NCBI GenBank assembly: GCA_030605835.1
Contig: JAUWHO010000007.1
Span: 1 to 37,110 of the forward strand
DNA from: Candidatus Zixiibacteriota bacterium
Lineage (GTDB): Bacteria > Zixibacteria > MSB-5A5 > DG-27
Direction of reading: 5' to 3'
DNA: 37,110 bases
In this document: positions 21,293-30,692 of the stretch, piece by piece
Layout: each line of letters begins with the position of its first letter
Numbering within the stretch: position 1 is the first letter of the stretch
The notes under the pieces: model-generated
What the model was told of the DNA's origin: nothing
Databases searched by the model: none
What the model saw: the letters and a program-made list of their open reading frames with translations, nothing else
Made by a program: the position numbers and the translations under genes

Positions 21293-24200
21293 ATGATAAG
21301 AGTTAAGTCGATAAATGAATTTAGGCAACTAAGGGAGCACTTGGTAGCAAATCTTGATCCAACAATCCCTACCATTGTCATATGTGCTGGAACAGCATGC
21401 CAGGCGAGTGGATCAAACGATATTATGCGGGTAGCCAAGAAATATATCCTACAGAAACATCTCGTCGATGAGATTAAAATCAGGATCACGGGATGCCATG
21501 GGTTCTGCGAAATGGGCCCGTTTATTCTCTCCGAACCGCAGAACGCCTTCTACCATAAGGTGACGATTGATGATGTTCCCCGCATTATAGATGCTGTTCT
21601 CGCCGGCGATTATGTTGAGGAACTATTATATACAGACCCCAATACGGGTGAGAAATACTACAGACAGGATGATATTCCGTTTTTCAAAAATCAACAGCGC
21701 ACCATATTCAGCAAGAATCAGCTAATCGACCCAATTCGTATCTATGACCATATTATCAACGGAGGCTACAAAGCCGTCGAAAAAACACTTTCCCAAATGA
21801 CCCCGACGCAAGTTGTGGCGGAGGTGAAGTCATCCGGGCTTCGGGGTCGCGGCGGTGCCGGCTTTCCCACCGGATTAAAATGGGAGCTGTTGGCCAAGCA
21901 GTCGAGTGACAACGGGAAATATATTGTATGCAATGGAGACGAAGGCGACCCCGGCGCTTATATGGATAGAAGTCTCCTCGAAGGCAATCCCCACAGTATC
22001 ATCGAAGGAATGACCATAGGTGCTTATGGCACCGGCGCAACCGAAGGCGTAATTTACGTGCGTAACGAATATCCTCTGGCAATCAAGCATCTGATTATAG
22101 CCATCCGCCAGGCTCACGAACTCGGCGTTCTGGGTAACGACATCCTGGGAACGGGCTTCTCTTTCGATATTGACCTGGTCAGGGGAGCCGGAGCATTTGT
22201 ATGCGGAGAGGAAACAGCCCTGATGAGGTCCATCGAGGGAGAAGTGAGCGAACCGCGTCAACGGCCCCCCTATCCCGTGGAGAAAGGTATAGATGGTAGG
22301 CCCACGGTCATCAATAACGTTGAAACCTGGGCTAATATCCCGTTCATCATCAACCTCGGCGCCTCTGAATATGCGAAGATAGGAACTGAGGGGAACTCCG
22401 GCACCAAGATCTTTAGCCTCGTAGGGAAGATCAAGAACACCGGCTTAGTCGAGGTGCCCATGGGCATAACTATTAAGAAGATTATTAATGACATCGGCGG
22501 CGGTCCGGTGGGGAAGGCCAGAATCAAGGCGGTGCAAACCGGGGGCCCCTCCGGCGGCTGTATCCCCGCCAGAATGTTTGATCTACCCATCGATTACGAC
22601 AGCCTCGCCGAGGCCGGATCGATTATGGGCTCTGGCGGCATGATCGTCATGGACGAGAACACCTGCATGGTTGATGTCGCCAGGTATTTCATGAAATTCC
22701 TGAAAGATGAATCATGTGGCAAGTGCTTTACCTGCCGGAAGGGTACCCAGCGCATGTATGAGATTCTCGATGATGTCTCACGCGGGAAAGGAACATTGGA
22801 GCAACTTGATCTTCTTGAGGAATTGGCATTGGTGGTGAAGGATACCACCATGTGCGGCTTAGGACAATCCGCCCCGAATCCGGTTTTGAGTACCCTCCGC
22901 TACTTCCGCGAGGAGTACGAACGGCACCTCATCCAAAAAAGGTGCGATGCTTTTGTCTGTAAGGAACTGGTGGGAGCGCCATGTCAGTCAGCTTGCCCGG
23001 TGGGCACCGAAGCCTGGCGGTATGTGGCGCACATTGCCCGGGGTGAATACCAGGAGGCCTACCGCACCATAAGGGAGGCCAACCCCTTCCCTTCAGTTTG
23101 CGCCAGGGTTTGCAACCATCCTTGTGAAGATAAGTGCCGGGCGGGAACCAGTGGCGGCCAGGCGATAGCCATTCGGGCTCTGAAGCGCTTCGTAACCGAT
23201 CACGTCGACCCCTCAGTCTATGAACCCGAAAGGATCAGAAAAGCGGACGATGATTCGCCCAGGGTAGCTATTATCGGTTCAGGGCCCGCTGGTCTGAGCG
23301 CTGCTCATTATCTGTCCCTCTATGGTTACAAGGTAACAGTCTTCGAGGCTGAAGATGAGCCTGGTGGGATGTTGGTCAGCGCTATCCCTGGTTATCGCTT
23401 GCCGAGGGAGGTGGTGGGCAAGGAAATCGATTCGCTCATAGACGAAGATATCACCCTGAAGTGCAATACTGCTTTTGGCCGTGATGTGACAATAGATAGT
23501 CTCTCTGACGACGGCTACAAGGCAATTTTTGTAGCCATGGGGGCTCACAGAAGCCGCCGGCTTGAAATCGAAGGTGAAGACTCAAGCGGCGTTTATCCCT
23601 CCATGCAATTCTTGAAAGCGTTCAACCTCCGAGGAGAAAATTTGGCTTCAAGAGGTGTGGTAGTCGTAGGCGGCGGGAACTCAGCCATAGATGCCGCCAG
23701 GGTAGCGCTTCGCCAGAAAGCGGTGGAAAGCGTGACTGTAATATATCGCCGCACCCGCAATGAAATGCCCGCTTATGAGGAAGAGATTGAGGCCGCAATC
23801 GAGGAAGGAATAGAGATTCAAACCCTGGTCTCTCCCGTGAGAATTCTCTCCCAGAATGGTCGCATAACAGCTGTGGAATGCATTAAAAATGAACTCGGGG
23901 AGATCGACTCCAGCGGGCGAAGAAGGCCTGTGCCGGTGTCCGGTACAGAGCATACCATACCTGCTGACACCCTGATAGTCGCCGTTGGTGAACAACCGGA
24001 CACAGGTGGCATATCCTCAATGGGCCTTGAAATCAGCAAATGGGGTACATTGTATGCCGATCCTGACACCCTCTCTACGAACCTGCCGGGAGTGTTTGCG
24101 GGCGGGGATGTGGTGAGTGGCTCCAACACCGTCATTGATGCCATCGCCGCCGGGAAAAAAGTCGCTTCGGTGATAGATCGTTACCTGCATGGCGAAAAGC

Positions 24201-24466
24201 TTAAGCAACCATACGAGGCCTGTCTGCCCCGAATCTATATAGAGCCAACTGCAATCAGTGTTGAAGAGGCAGACCAGGCCGAAAGAGCAAGACCGCCGTC
24301 TCTTCCGGTGGAATCGCGGAGACACAGTTTTTCCGAGGTGGATCTGTCGCTCTCTTCTGAGGAAGCGGCTCAGGAGGCTAAAAGGTGTCTAAGGTGCGAT
24401 TTAGAATTCACCCAGCCAAAAGAAGAAAAGATTGAAGAACCGGCAACGGGAGTCAAGACGACATGA
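21293..24466 (+). CDS. NuoF-type NADH-binding flavoprotein fused to a GltD-type NAD(P)H oxidoreductase
   Basis: A 1057-residue fusion. Residues 25-120 are a thioredoxin-like [2Fe-2S] domain (C31, C36, C68, C72). Residues about 145-540 are NuoF/HndC with NADH/FMN motifs GRGGAGFPTGLKW, NGDEGDPGAYMDR and GAGAFVCGEETAL and the [4Fe-4S] ligands C475, C478, C481 and C521. From about 550 begins a GltD/NfnB-type module: a Fe-S domain (PCQSACPVG, CARVCNHPCEDKC), an FAD site GSGPAG (662-667), an NAD(P) site GGGNSAIDAAR (793-803), AGGDVVSGSNTVIDAIAAGK and the tail CLRCD. Such a protein has two flavin sites and two nucleotide sites, so it could exchange electrons between NADH, NADPH and ferredoxin or the glutamate-synthase-like subunit. 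Its stop overlaps the next start (ATGA). Confidence 0.92.
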   Translation: MIRVKSINEFRQLREHLVANLDPTIPTIVICAGTACQASGSNDIMRVAKKYILQKHLVDEIKIRITGCHGFCEMGPFILSEPQNAFYHKVTIDDVPRIIDAVLAGDYVEELLYTDPNTGEKYYRQDDIPFFKNQQRTIFSKNQLIDPIRIYDHIINGGYKAVEKTLSQMTPTQVVAEVKSSGLRGRGGAGFPTGLKWELLAKQSSDNGKYIVCNGDEGDPGAYMDRSLLEGNPHSIIEGMTIGAYGTGATEGVIYVRNEYPLAIKHLIIAIRQAHELGVLGNDILGTGFSFDIDLVRGAGAFVCGEETALMRSIEGEVSEPRQRPPYPVEKGIDGRPTVINNVETWANIPFIINLGASEYAKIGTEGNSGTKIFSLVGKIKNTGLVEVPMGITIKKIINDIGGGPVGKARIKAVQTGGPSGGCIPARMFDLPIDYDSLAEAGSIMGSGGMIVMDENTCMVDVARYFMKFLKDESCGKCFTCRKGTQRMYEILDDVSRGKGTLEQLDLLEELALVVKDTTMCGLGQSAPNPVLSTLRYFREEYERHLIQKRCDAFVCKELVGAPCQSACPVGTEAWRYVAHIARGEYQEAYRTIREANPFPSVCARVCNHPCEDKCRAGTSGGQAIAIRALKRFVTDHVDPSVYEPERIRKADDDSPRVAIIGSGPAGLSAAHYLSLYGYKVTVFEAEDEPGGMLVSAIPGYRLPREVVGKEIDSLIDEDITLKCNTAFGRDVTIDSLSDDGYKAIFVAMGAHRSRRLEIEGEDSSGVYPSMQFLKAFNLRGENLASRGVVVVGGGNSAIDAARVALRQKAVESVTVIYRRTRNEMPAYEEEIEAAIEEGIEIQTLVSPVRILSQNGRITAVECIKNELGEIDSSGRRRPVPVSGTEHTIPADTLIVAVGEQPDTGGISSMGLEISKWGTLYADPDTLSTNLPGVFAGGDVVSGSNTVIDAIAAGKKVASVIDRYLHGEKLKQPYEACLPRIYIEPTAISVEEADQAERARPPSLPVESRRHSFSEVDLSLSSEEAAQEAKRCLRCDLEFTQPKEEKIEEPATGVKTT

Positions 24467-25140
24467 TCACATTGACCATAAACGGCCTGGATCTTTCTGT
24501 TGAGAAAGGTACCACGCTGCTTGAAGCGGCAAGATTCTTTGGATTTCCGATACCGACTTTATGTCACATGGACGGACTTTCTCCCTACGGTGCCTGCCGA
24601 CTCTGCGTGGTGGAAATAGGCGAGGGATCAAAAGCAAAGCTGGTTTCATCCTGCACCTACCCAGCCGAGGAAGGGCTGAAGGTGAGAACCGCATCTTCAC
24701 GGGTTGTCAAGGCGCGCAAGATGATATTGGAGCTTCTGCTGGCCTCCTGCCCGCAATCAAAAATTATCCAGGATTTAGCTTCAGCACACAACGTAGGCCA
24801 GCAACGTTTCAGACAGGAACACGAAGACTGTATCCTGTGCGGGCTATGTGTAAGGATGTGCAAGGAGCAAATGATGGCAAAGGCTATCGGCTTCCGCGGG
24901 CGAGGAGAAAAACGTAGTATCGGGACGCCGTTTGACATTAAATCGGATGTTTGTCGATTATGTGGTGGGTGCATTTATGTCTGTCCGGCGTGCCAGCTAA
25001 GATGTACCTATAACGAACCGGAAAAGGCGATCTGTGGCGCTTGTGCCAATCTAAGCCCGCCCTGTATTGAGAAGGAAGAATTTGACGACATGATGTGCTC
25101 CATGGAGCCTTGTGTCGCATGTGAATTAGATAAAGATTGA
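24463..25140 (+). CDS. HoxU/NuoG-N-like ferredoxin subunit with extra cysteines
   Basis: A 225-residue iron-sulfur protein. The N-terminal [2Fe-2S] ferredoxin fold has ligands C34, C45, C48 and C64 (PYGACRLCVVE). A region like the NuoG histidine-Cys domain ('MILELLLASCP') follows, then two [4Fe-4S] motifs: C123-x2-C126-x2-C129-x3-C133 and C164-x2-C167-x2-C170-x3-C174. A Cys-rich tail (C177, C181, C191, C194, C201, C212, C217, C220) goes beyond what HoxU or NuoG usually have. It lacks the catalytic domain of NuoG or the H cluster of [FeFe]-hydrogenase, so it is an electron wire between NuoF and another partner, probably the glutamate-synthase-like subunit encoded next. Confidence 0.88.
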   Translation: MITLTINGLDLSVEKGTTLLEAARFFGFPIPTLCHMDGLSPYGACRLCVVEIGEGSKAKLVSSCTYPAEEGLKVRTASSRVVKARKMILELLLASCPQSKIIQDLASAHNVGQQRFRQEHEDCILCGLCVRMCKEQMMAKAIGFRGRGEKRSIGTPFDIKSDVCRLCGGCIYVCPACQLRCTYNEPEKAICGACANLSPPCIEKEEFDDMMCSMEPCVACELDKD

Positions 25141-25163
25141 TGAAATAAGTGGAGGAGGACACA

Positions 25164-26753
25164 GTGTCGATAACGCTCTCGAGAATAAACGCTTCCGCAG
25201 CGACCTTAACGAAAAACAGAACCGAAGACTCGGTGACACCGATATCGGGCATGTGCGTCACCTGTGTGGATGGATGCATCGGCATGTGCGAGATAGGCAA
25301 ATCGGCCTACCGGGGTCATGAGGTGATTTATCCGCAGCCGTTCGGGATAATTACCACAGCTGCCGAAAAAAGATATCCCGTCGATTACTCCCATTTCAAT
25401 ATAATGGGGACTGCCGTTGGCGCCCACGGTATTGAGGCCGACAGTAACAAAGCCATCTTTCCGGCAGTTAACCTCGAAGTTGCCTTTGGCCACGATAAAG
25501 GGATAAAGTTTCGCTGCCCATGGATCATACCCGGTATTGGCTCGACGGACATCGCCAAGAACAACTGGGAAGGACTGGCCATAGGTTCTGCAATGGCGGG
25601 AACCGGCCTGACGATCGGCGAAAATGTTGTCGGCATGGATCCGGAATCGGAAATAAAGAACGGTCGGGTGGTCGATACCGTTGACCTTAAGCGGCGCGTC
25701 AAACTCTACAAAGACCACCAGCACGATGGCTATGGAGCCATCATCGTTCAGGCCAATGTCGAGGACACTCGCTTAGGAGTTCAGGAGTATGCTATCGAAA
25801 AACTTGGCGTTGAGTGTGTTGAATTGAAGTGGGGTCAGGGCGCCAAGGATATCGGTGGTGAAGTTAAAGTAAAAAACCTCAAAAAAGCCCAGATGCTATA
25901 TAAGCGGGGCTATATTGTCCTGCCGAACCCAACCGATCCAGCCGTAATTAAGGATTTTGAACGCGGGGCATTTAAAGAATTCGAGCGCCATTCGCGGGTG
26001 GGCATGGTCTCAGAAGAGTCATTCGCAAAAAGGGTCGAGGAACTGCGTAAAGCGGGCGCCAGGTATATCTTCCTTAAAACCGGAGCTTATCGTCCTGCGG
26101 ATCTGGCGCGAGCGGTCAGGTTCACATCCAAATACAAGCTCGACCTCCTAACGGTCGATGGTGCCGGCGGCGGAACCGGGATGAGTCCTTGGCGAATGAT
26201 GAATGAATGGGGGGTGCCGCCAGTAGAGTTGCACTCGCTCTTATACAAATATGCCAAACGCCTGGCTGATAGAGGCGAACATGTTCCCGCACTGGCATTG
26301 GCCGGAGGTTTTACATTTGAGGACCAAATATTCAAAGGGCTTGCTCTGGGCGCTCCATATGTGAAGCTCATAGGTATGGCCCGGAGTCCGATTGCGGCCG
26401 CAATGGTAGGCAAAACCATCGGGCGCACTATCGATGAGAATCAGATTCCTGTCTATGTGGAACGATTCGGAAATACGAAAGACGAAATTTTTGTGACCGC
26501 TAACTCACTGCGCCGGGAATTAGGCGATGACGAATTCGAAAAAATACCAACCGGAGCGCTTGGACTTTATACCTATTACGAACGTTTGGCCCAGGGATTA
26601 CGCCAGCTCATGTGCGGTAGTCGAAAGTTTGCGCTCAATCACATATCGCGGGATGACATCGCGGCCCTTACCCACCAGGCCGCTGACATCAGTGGTATTC
26701 AATATATAACCGACGCTGACAAAGAGGAAGTGGAGAAAATCCTCAAACAATAA
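25164..26753 (+). CDS. FMN-binding glutamate-synthase-like subunit
   Basis: A 529-residue protein from the GTG at 25164, five bases after GGAGGAGG; the upstream GTG at 25149 sits before this ribosome site. It is the FMN-barrel domain of the glutamate synthase superfamily: GAGGGTGMSPWRMMNEWG, LALAGGFTFEDQIFKGLALG and APYVKLIGMARSP are the expected loops. The N-terminal CVTCVDGCIGMCEIGKSAYR adds four cysteines (C31, C34, C38, C42). The classic C-x5-C-H-x3-C-P [3Fe-4S] motif of GltB is not seen, and there is no glutaminase domain or C-terminal GXGXG domain. So it resembles the stand-alone archaeal/anaerobe class. The substrate may be 2-oxoglutarate plus ammonia, or something else. Confidence 0.85.
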   Translation: MSITLSRINASAATLTKNRTEDSVTPISGMCVTCVDGCIGMCEIGKSAYRGHEVIYPQPFGIITTAAEKRYPVDYSHFNIMGTAVGAHGIEADSNKAIFPAVNLEVAFGHDKGIKFRCPWIIPGIGSTDIAKNNWEGLAIGSAMAGTGLTIGENVVGMDPESEIKNGRVVDTVDLKRRVKLYKDHQHDGYGAIIVQANVEDTRLGVQEYAIEKLGVECVELKWGQGAKDIGGEVKVKNLKKAQMLYKRGYIVLPNPTDPAVIKDFERGAFKEFERHSRVGMVSEESFAKRVEELRKAGARYIFLKTGAYRPADLARAVRFTSKYKLDLLTVDGAGGGTGMSPWRMMNEWGVPPVELHSLLYKYAKRLADRGEHVPALALAGGFTFEDQIFKGLALGAPYVKLIGMARSPIAAAMVGKTIGRTIDENQIPVYVERFGNTKDEIFVTANSLRRELGDDEFEKIPTGALGLYTYYERLAQGLRQLMCGSRKFALNHISRDDIAALTHQAADISGIQYITDADKEEVEKILKQ

Positions 26754-26824
26754 ATAGTGACTGAGGCCTCGAGTAGACCATACGAGCTCTTTCAACGCAT
26801 TTTCGATAATTCGCTCCAGCGAAG

Positions 26825-28051
26825 TTATGAGGGCTTGAGGGTCAATATGACTTCTTCGCGCATTCGACCCTGCAACTGCTTCCCTGATCTGTGAGAGCTA
26901 GGAGGCGGAAGGTACCGTCGATTATCCGGTAGGTTTCGTCGGCTAGATGATTTCAGAACGAGACCATGGAAACCCGCCAGAATTCTAATCGCGGCAGAAT
27001 TTCGGACGAAAACACCCCGGATTGTAGAGTCACCTACCACGAGCACAACTCTCCCGCAAGGTTTGACGACTCGTTTGATTTCCCGTAGGACTTGATCCAT
27101 ATCTGCCACATATCTAGCCAACATTCTCTGTACACGCAAGGGTAGCTCCTCCATCTCACCCATTTCGCTCAGAAGTCTAGACGTATATCCATCGTCAATA
27201 CATGCGCCTGACGAGACCTCAGAGCCGATATTGTTGGACCTTATCTCCCGTATGTCGCGTAGTCTATACCCCATCCAAACAAGGGATAACCTATGACCCC
27301 GTAAATAATCGATAGCGTTCAAGTATGGAGGTGAGGTTAATACAAGGTCAACACTACTGTCTTCCAGCGGGAGGTTCCGGGCGTCTACCTGCTGAACTTC
27401 TGCCGAGGGCAGGCCGTGGCGAACCCCAGTGAACGAAGAAGCCTTGATGACCTTTTCTACCGAATACAGGAACTCGTCAAGAGAACGAATGGGTGCCTGC
27501 CGATAGACGCGATGAGGACGGCTGTGTGAGATGTCCATGCCCAGACTTACTCCGACCTTTTTCGTAATGACCAGACGTGAAAGAGCGCACCACAACAACA
27601 ACTGTGTTTCTGTATCTCTTACTCGTGAGATCGTCTGAGTGAGAGCTGCTAGCTGTTTTCTATTCAAAGGGTCAAACCAAAACCGAATGAACGCTCGTGT
27701 CTCCTCATCGGCTCTCGATGGATATGCCTCTCCCAGAGAGAGCTCTCGCAGTCGTCGTCGCGCTCTTTCCTTAACCTCTCTCGCCTTCCTTCTCAGTTCC
27801 AAAGGATCGATGTCAGAGGACCATGCCCGCGCTATCAAGACAGCAAGAGGATCTGTATCAAAGCCAATAGCTTCATGACCCTGTATCCTCGCCGCCACTA
27901 GCGTCGTGCCGGAACCCACCATGGGGTCGAGTACTCGCATCTTCTGTCCATGCATAGCAAGGACCTCCCAGACAATAGATGGTGCCATTCGAGCCGGGAA
28001 AGGATGTACGGGTCTTATCGTAGAACTTTGCCTAGTGAGGTCAGCAGCCAT
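26825..28051 (-). CDS. DNA methyltransferase (m4C/m6A-type)
   Basis: A 408-residue methyltransferase. The SAM-binding motif I is DPMVGSGTTL (about 42-51), preceded by HPFPARMAPSIVWEVL, which is common in stand-alone N6/N4 DNA methylases. The catalytic motif IV is TSPPY (about 239-243), typical of amino-methyltransferases that act on cytosine N4 or adenine N6. The ~190 residues between them probably hold the target-recognition region. Its start overlaps the stop of the ATPase gene by one base (TAATG on the minus strand), so the two are coupled. Predicted role: protects host DNA from the partner nuclease. Target sequence unknown. Confidence 0.9.
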   Translation of the reverse strand: MAADLTRQSSTIRPVHPFPARMAPSIVWEVLAMHGQKMRVLDPMVGSGTTLVAARIQGHEAIGFDTDPLAVLIARAWSSDIDPLELRRKAREVKERARRRLRELSLGEAYPSRADEETRAFIRFWFDPLNRKQLAALTQTISRVRDTETQLLLWCALSRLVITKKVGVSLGMDISHSRPHRVYRQAPIRSLDEFLYSVEKVIKASSFTGVRHGLPSAEVQQVDARNLPLEDSSVDLVLTSPPYLNAIDYLRGHRLSLVWMGYRLRDIREIRSNNIGSEVSSGACIDDGYTSRLLSEMGEMEELPLRVQRMLARYVADMDQVLREIKRVVKPCGRVVLVVGDSTIRGVFVRNSAAIRILAGFHGLVLKSSSRRNLPDNRRYLPPPSSHRSGKQLQGRMREEVILTLKPS

Positions 28052-30570
28052 TAGTTGCCAGATTGATCCGTTTGCTCAAGCAATTTGGAGTATATGGATC
28101 GCTGGCGCAACGCCTCAGGTAACTTGCCAGTATTCGCGCGGACTTGCTCAAGGATCCTCTCTGGGCGCACCTCTAAGCTCACTACATCGCGGCCAATGTA
28201 CACCAGCCCTCCAGAGAAGCGTCTAACACTCTGCATCCACTCTTCAATCTCCATCTCGCGAATACGCTTGAACTTCTTATCCTTCAGTCTTAATCTCTCC
28301 GCAACAGCAGCGAATTTCACAGGGTCTGGAGAGCTCTTTTGCATCTCAAAGATGGTGTCAAGAATCTCCGGCAGCGGACCTTCTGGTATGTCTTCGTCTA
28401 GAATACTATTAATCCACTTCCGAGTTTCCAAGGGGCCTCTACATTTCTCGAACATCTGTTTGAGCCGTGTGAATCCCAGAGGTCGTATTGACCCCGTTAA
28501 GACCAGAAGTGCGAAATCGTTAATGGTAGCGAGAGTAATAGCTTGCTGCTTCGCCTCCGTCACGACGGCCGAGTTCTCATCCTCCATCCCCTGAAAACCA
28601 GGTGCAACCACCAAAGCAAAAGCGGCATTGTACTTGGCTTTATGTCGTGCAATCGTCGCTGCACCCACAGTGCCAGCAGAGATTCGACCTTCTCCGGAGC
28701 TCTTCGCATCATACGTGATAAGGTAGCCTGGACCCTCCAACGAATCGCCTTCTTTGAATCCGAGAGGAGCCCAAGCCAAACCATCTGGTTTACCTTTCCC
28801 GCCTAAACGCGTGACTTCAAACCCTACGCTTCTCAGCCCCTGATAGACAGCATCCTCAAGACCCTTCCAATCACTCTTGCTATCCTTGAGAAGTTCTGAC
28901 ACCAGCACAGCAGACAATTGGGTCCTGTAAACCAGTTCCCGAAGAAGTCTGTCCCTACGTCTGATGATTCGTCCGATTAGGTCAAGAGAAAGGTCTTCCT
29001 CTACGAGAAACGCTTCTGTCAGTATCTCAGAAACCGCCAGAAGCTCGAAGGGTTCGTGATTCTTGTAATGCTCTTCATAATTGGCGAAGTATGGGTGCAG
29101 TATGTTTATCAGTATTGCTTGATCCTCAGGATCGAATACCGCCATGAACTGCTCTATTCCAAGACATTCGAGTCGAACTTCCTTGAAGAAATCCTCAGAC
29201 TCCATTTCCTGCTCAAGCCTCTCCACTAGTACCTGCCTTTGAACTTCGTCCAAATCGGGCGGAACACGGGTGAGCAGGAGACTACGTATAGAGCCATCTA
29301 GCACCTTCTTAATCGCTCTAACTAACGGTTGCCTGGAGAGACTAAGAGGTGCCCTGCTGACACGGTGAGAAACTGATTCCTCAGCTATCTTCTTGCCCAA
29401 CCACTGTTCATAGTAGGCCCGAGCCTCATTGAACTTCTCCTTTAGATATGTCCGGAAATTGATAACACCGGCCGCACTTTCCAGAACTGACTCGCGCGTT
29501 GAGCGGAGATAATCATCCAGCCCATCTGCATGGATTACCATTCGAAATCGAGAAAAGGCACCATGAGACAAGGGTTCTAGTCCAAAATAGGCATCGCTAG
29601 TATTCACCAGCCGCCCACGGATCATTACAAAGAAACCTTCACTTCTGGCCCACTTTTCGGCCTTTCCCCCTGTCAAACTCGCCTGATAGATCTGAACCTT
29701 ACCGTGAGTTTCCCCAAGCTCAGGGACGATTACTCTGGGGGCTTTCCTTTGCGGACCACGGATGTCGTAGCCCAATACCGTCGCCACCTTGTCGTCCTTC
29801 CCGATTATCCATTCTTTGAGCACTGGGATACTTGTCCGAGAGGGTCTGAGTTCTTCACCATTGTAAAAGAGCTTGAATCTGGGATTCAGAGGTAAGGCCG
29901 TGGCGAGAACCCACTTCAGCCTTCCAGGGGTCAGGCCTCTTGCGAGGTCTGTGAGGTTCCCGAGTACAGCAACAGTCCATGAAGGGGACGCATGCTTCCC
30001 AAACAGGTTTATCGCTCTGGAGCCAGGATCATCAGAATTTAGGGCCTCTGAAAGTAATCCCTTAGCCTGGTCTGCTGTGAGCTCGCGTAAATCCAAATAG
30101 AACTGTGATTCGTCTGCCTTCCTTTCAATCTCTTCGAAGTCCATTGTAACCGCGCGGTACTTCCTTCCGACCTTGGAAACATGTGTCAACTCCTTCCCTA
30201 GGACATAGGTCGCAAGCTTGCCGATTCCAAACTTACCAATTGGAGGTCTCTCCTCGGATTCTCGGTCGGGGTCTCTCTTCGTTGTGCTTCCGACCAACCA
30301 CAGCTCATTCATGCCGTTTACATCCATGCCTTCTCCGTCATCGATAACCCATATCCTAGCGTCGGGCGCGCTTATCTCATCAGGATCAGGTATGATGATA
30401 CATACGTGTGTGGCAAAGGCGTCATAGGAATTTGCGACCAGCTCCTCGATGGCCTTGAACGGACTGGAATAAAGACCCCTCGAAAAATGTTCTATGATAT
30501 GATAGCTAAGCCTTACTGGGACCTGTGAGATCTTCCTGCCGGCCGCAGCAATAGCATGAGTCTTTACCAT
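28051..30570 (-). CDS. GHKL (MORC/MutL-like) ATPase with C-terminal PD-(D/E)XK-type nuclease domain
   Basis: A protein of 839 residues from the ATG at 30570 (the TTG two codons earlier is less likely). The N-terminal GHKL ATPase has KAIEELVANSYDA (N box), WVIDDGEGM (G1) and GKFGIGKLATYVLG (G2). It is followed by a transducer-like region and a long helical middle. The C-terminal part has 'GKGKPDGLAWAP', then YLITYDAKSSGEGRIS, a likely PD...DxK nuclease core. MutL/MORC-like ATPases linked to restriction-modification operons are known from genome surveys (Iyer, Abhiman and Aravind 2008). Together with the methyltransferase this forms a likely phage-defence unit. The exact subtype is not recognised. 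Confidence 0.85.
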   Translation of the reverse strand: MVKTHAIAAAGRKISQVPVRLSYHIIEHFSRGLYSSPFKAIEELVANSYDAFATHVCIIIPDPDEISAPDARIWVIDDGEGMDVNGMNELWLVGSTTKRDPDRESEERPPIGKFGIGKLATYVLGKELTHVSKVGRKYRAVTMDFEEIERKADESQFYLDLRELTADQAKGLLSEALNSDDPGSRAINLFGKHASPSWTVAVLGNLTDLARGLTPGRLKWVLATALPLNPRFKLFYNGEELRPSRTSIPVLKEWIIGKDDKVATVLGYDIRGPQRKAPRVIVPELGETHGKVQIYQASLTGGKAEKWARSEGFFVMIRGRLVNTSDAYFGLEPLSHGAFSRFRMVIHADGLDDYLRSTRESVLESAAGVINFRTYLKEKFNEARAYYEQWLGKKIAEESVSHRVSRAPLSLSRQPLVRAIKKVLDGSIRSLLLTRVPPDLDEVQRQVLVERLEQEMESEDFFKEVRLECLGIEQFMAVFDPEDQAILINILHPYFANYEEHYKNHEPFELLAVSEILTEAFLVEEDLSLDLIGRIIRRRDRLLRELVYRTQLSAVLVSELLKDSKSDWKGLEDAVYQGLRSVGFEVTRLGGKGKPDGLAWAPLGFKEGDSLEGPGYLITYDAKSSGEGRISAGTVGAATIARHKAKYNAAFALVVAPGFQGMEDENSAVVTEAKQQAITLATINDFALLVLTGSIRPLGFTRLKQMFEKCRGPLETRKWINSILDEDIPEGPLPEILDTIFEMQKSSPDPVKFAAVAERLRLKDKKFKRIREMEIEEWMQSVRRFSGGLVYIGRDVVSLEVRPERILEQVRANTGKLPEALRQRSIYSKLLEQTDQSGN

Positions 30571-30692
30571 TGTCAAAGGACCTTCGATATAAGACTACTT
30601 CTGTTCCTGGCATCTGACCTTCTGTGTACCACCTCTAAAAAAGGCTCTAGACACTCCGAAATGCAAGGGAAATGTGTCCCTACCCTCCGTAG

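Noticed and set aside
26754-26824. Bidirectional terminator between the glutamate-synthase-like gene and the methyltransferase
   Set aside because: No stem followed by a T-tract was found on either strand in these 71 bases.
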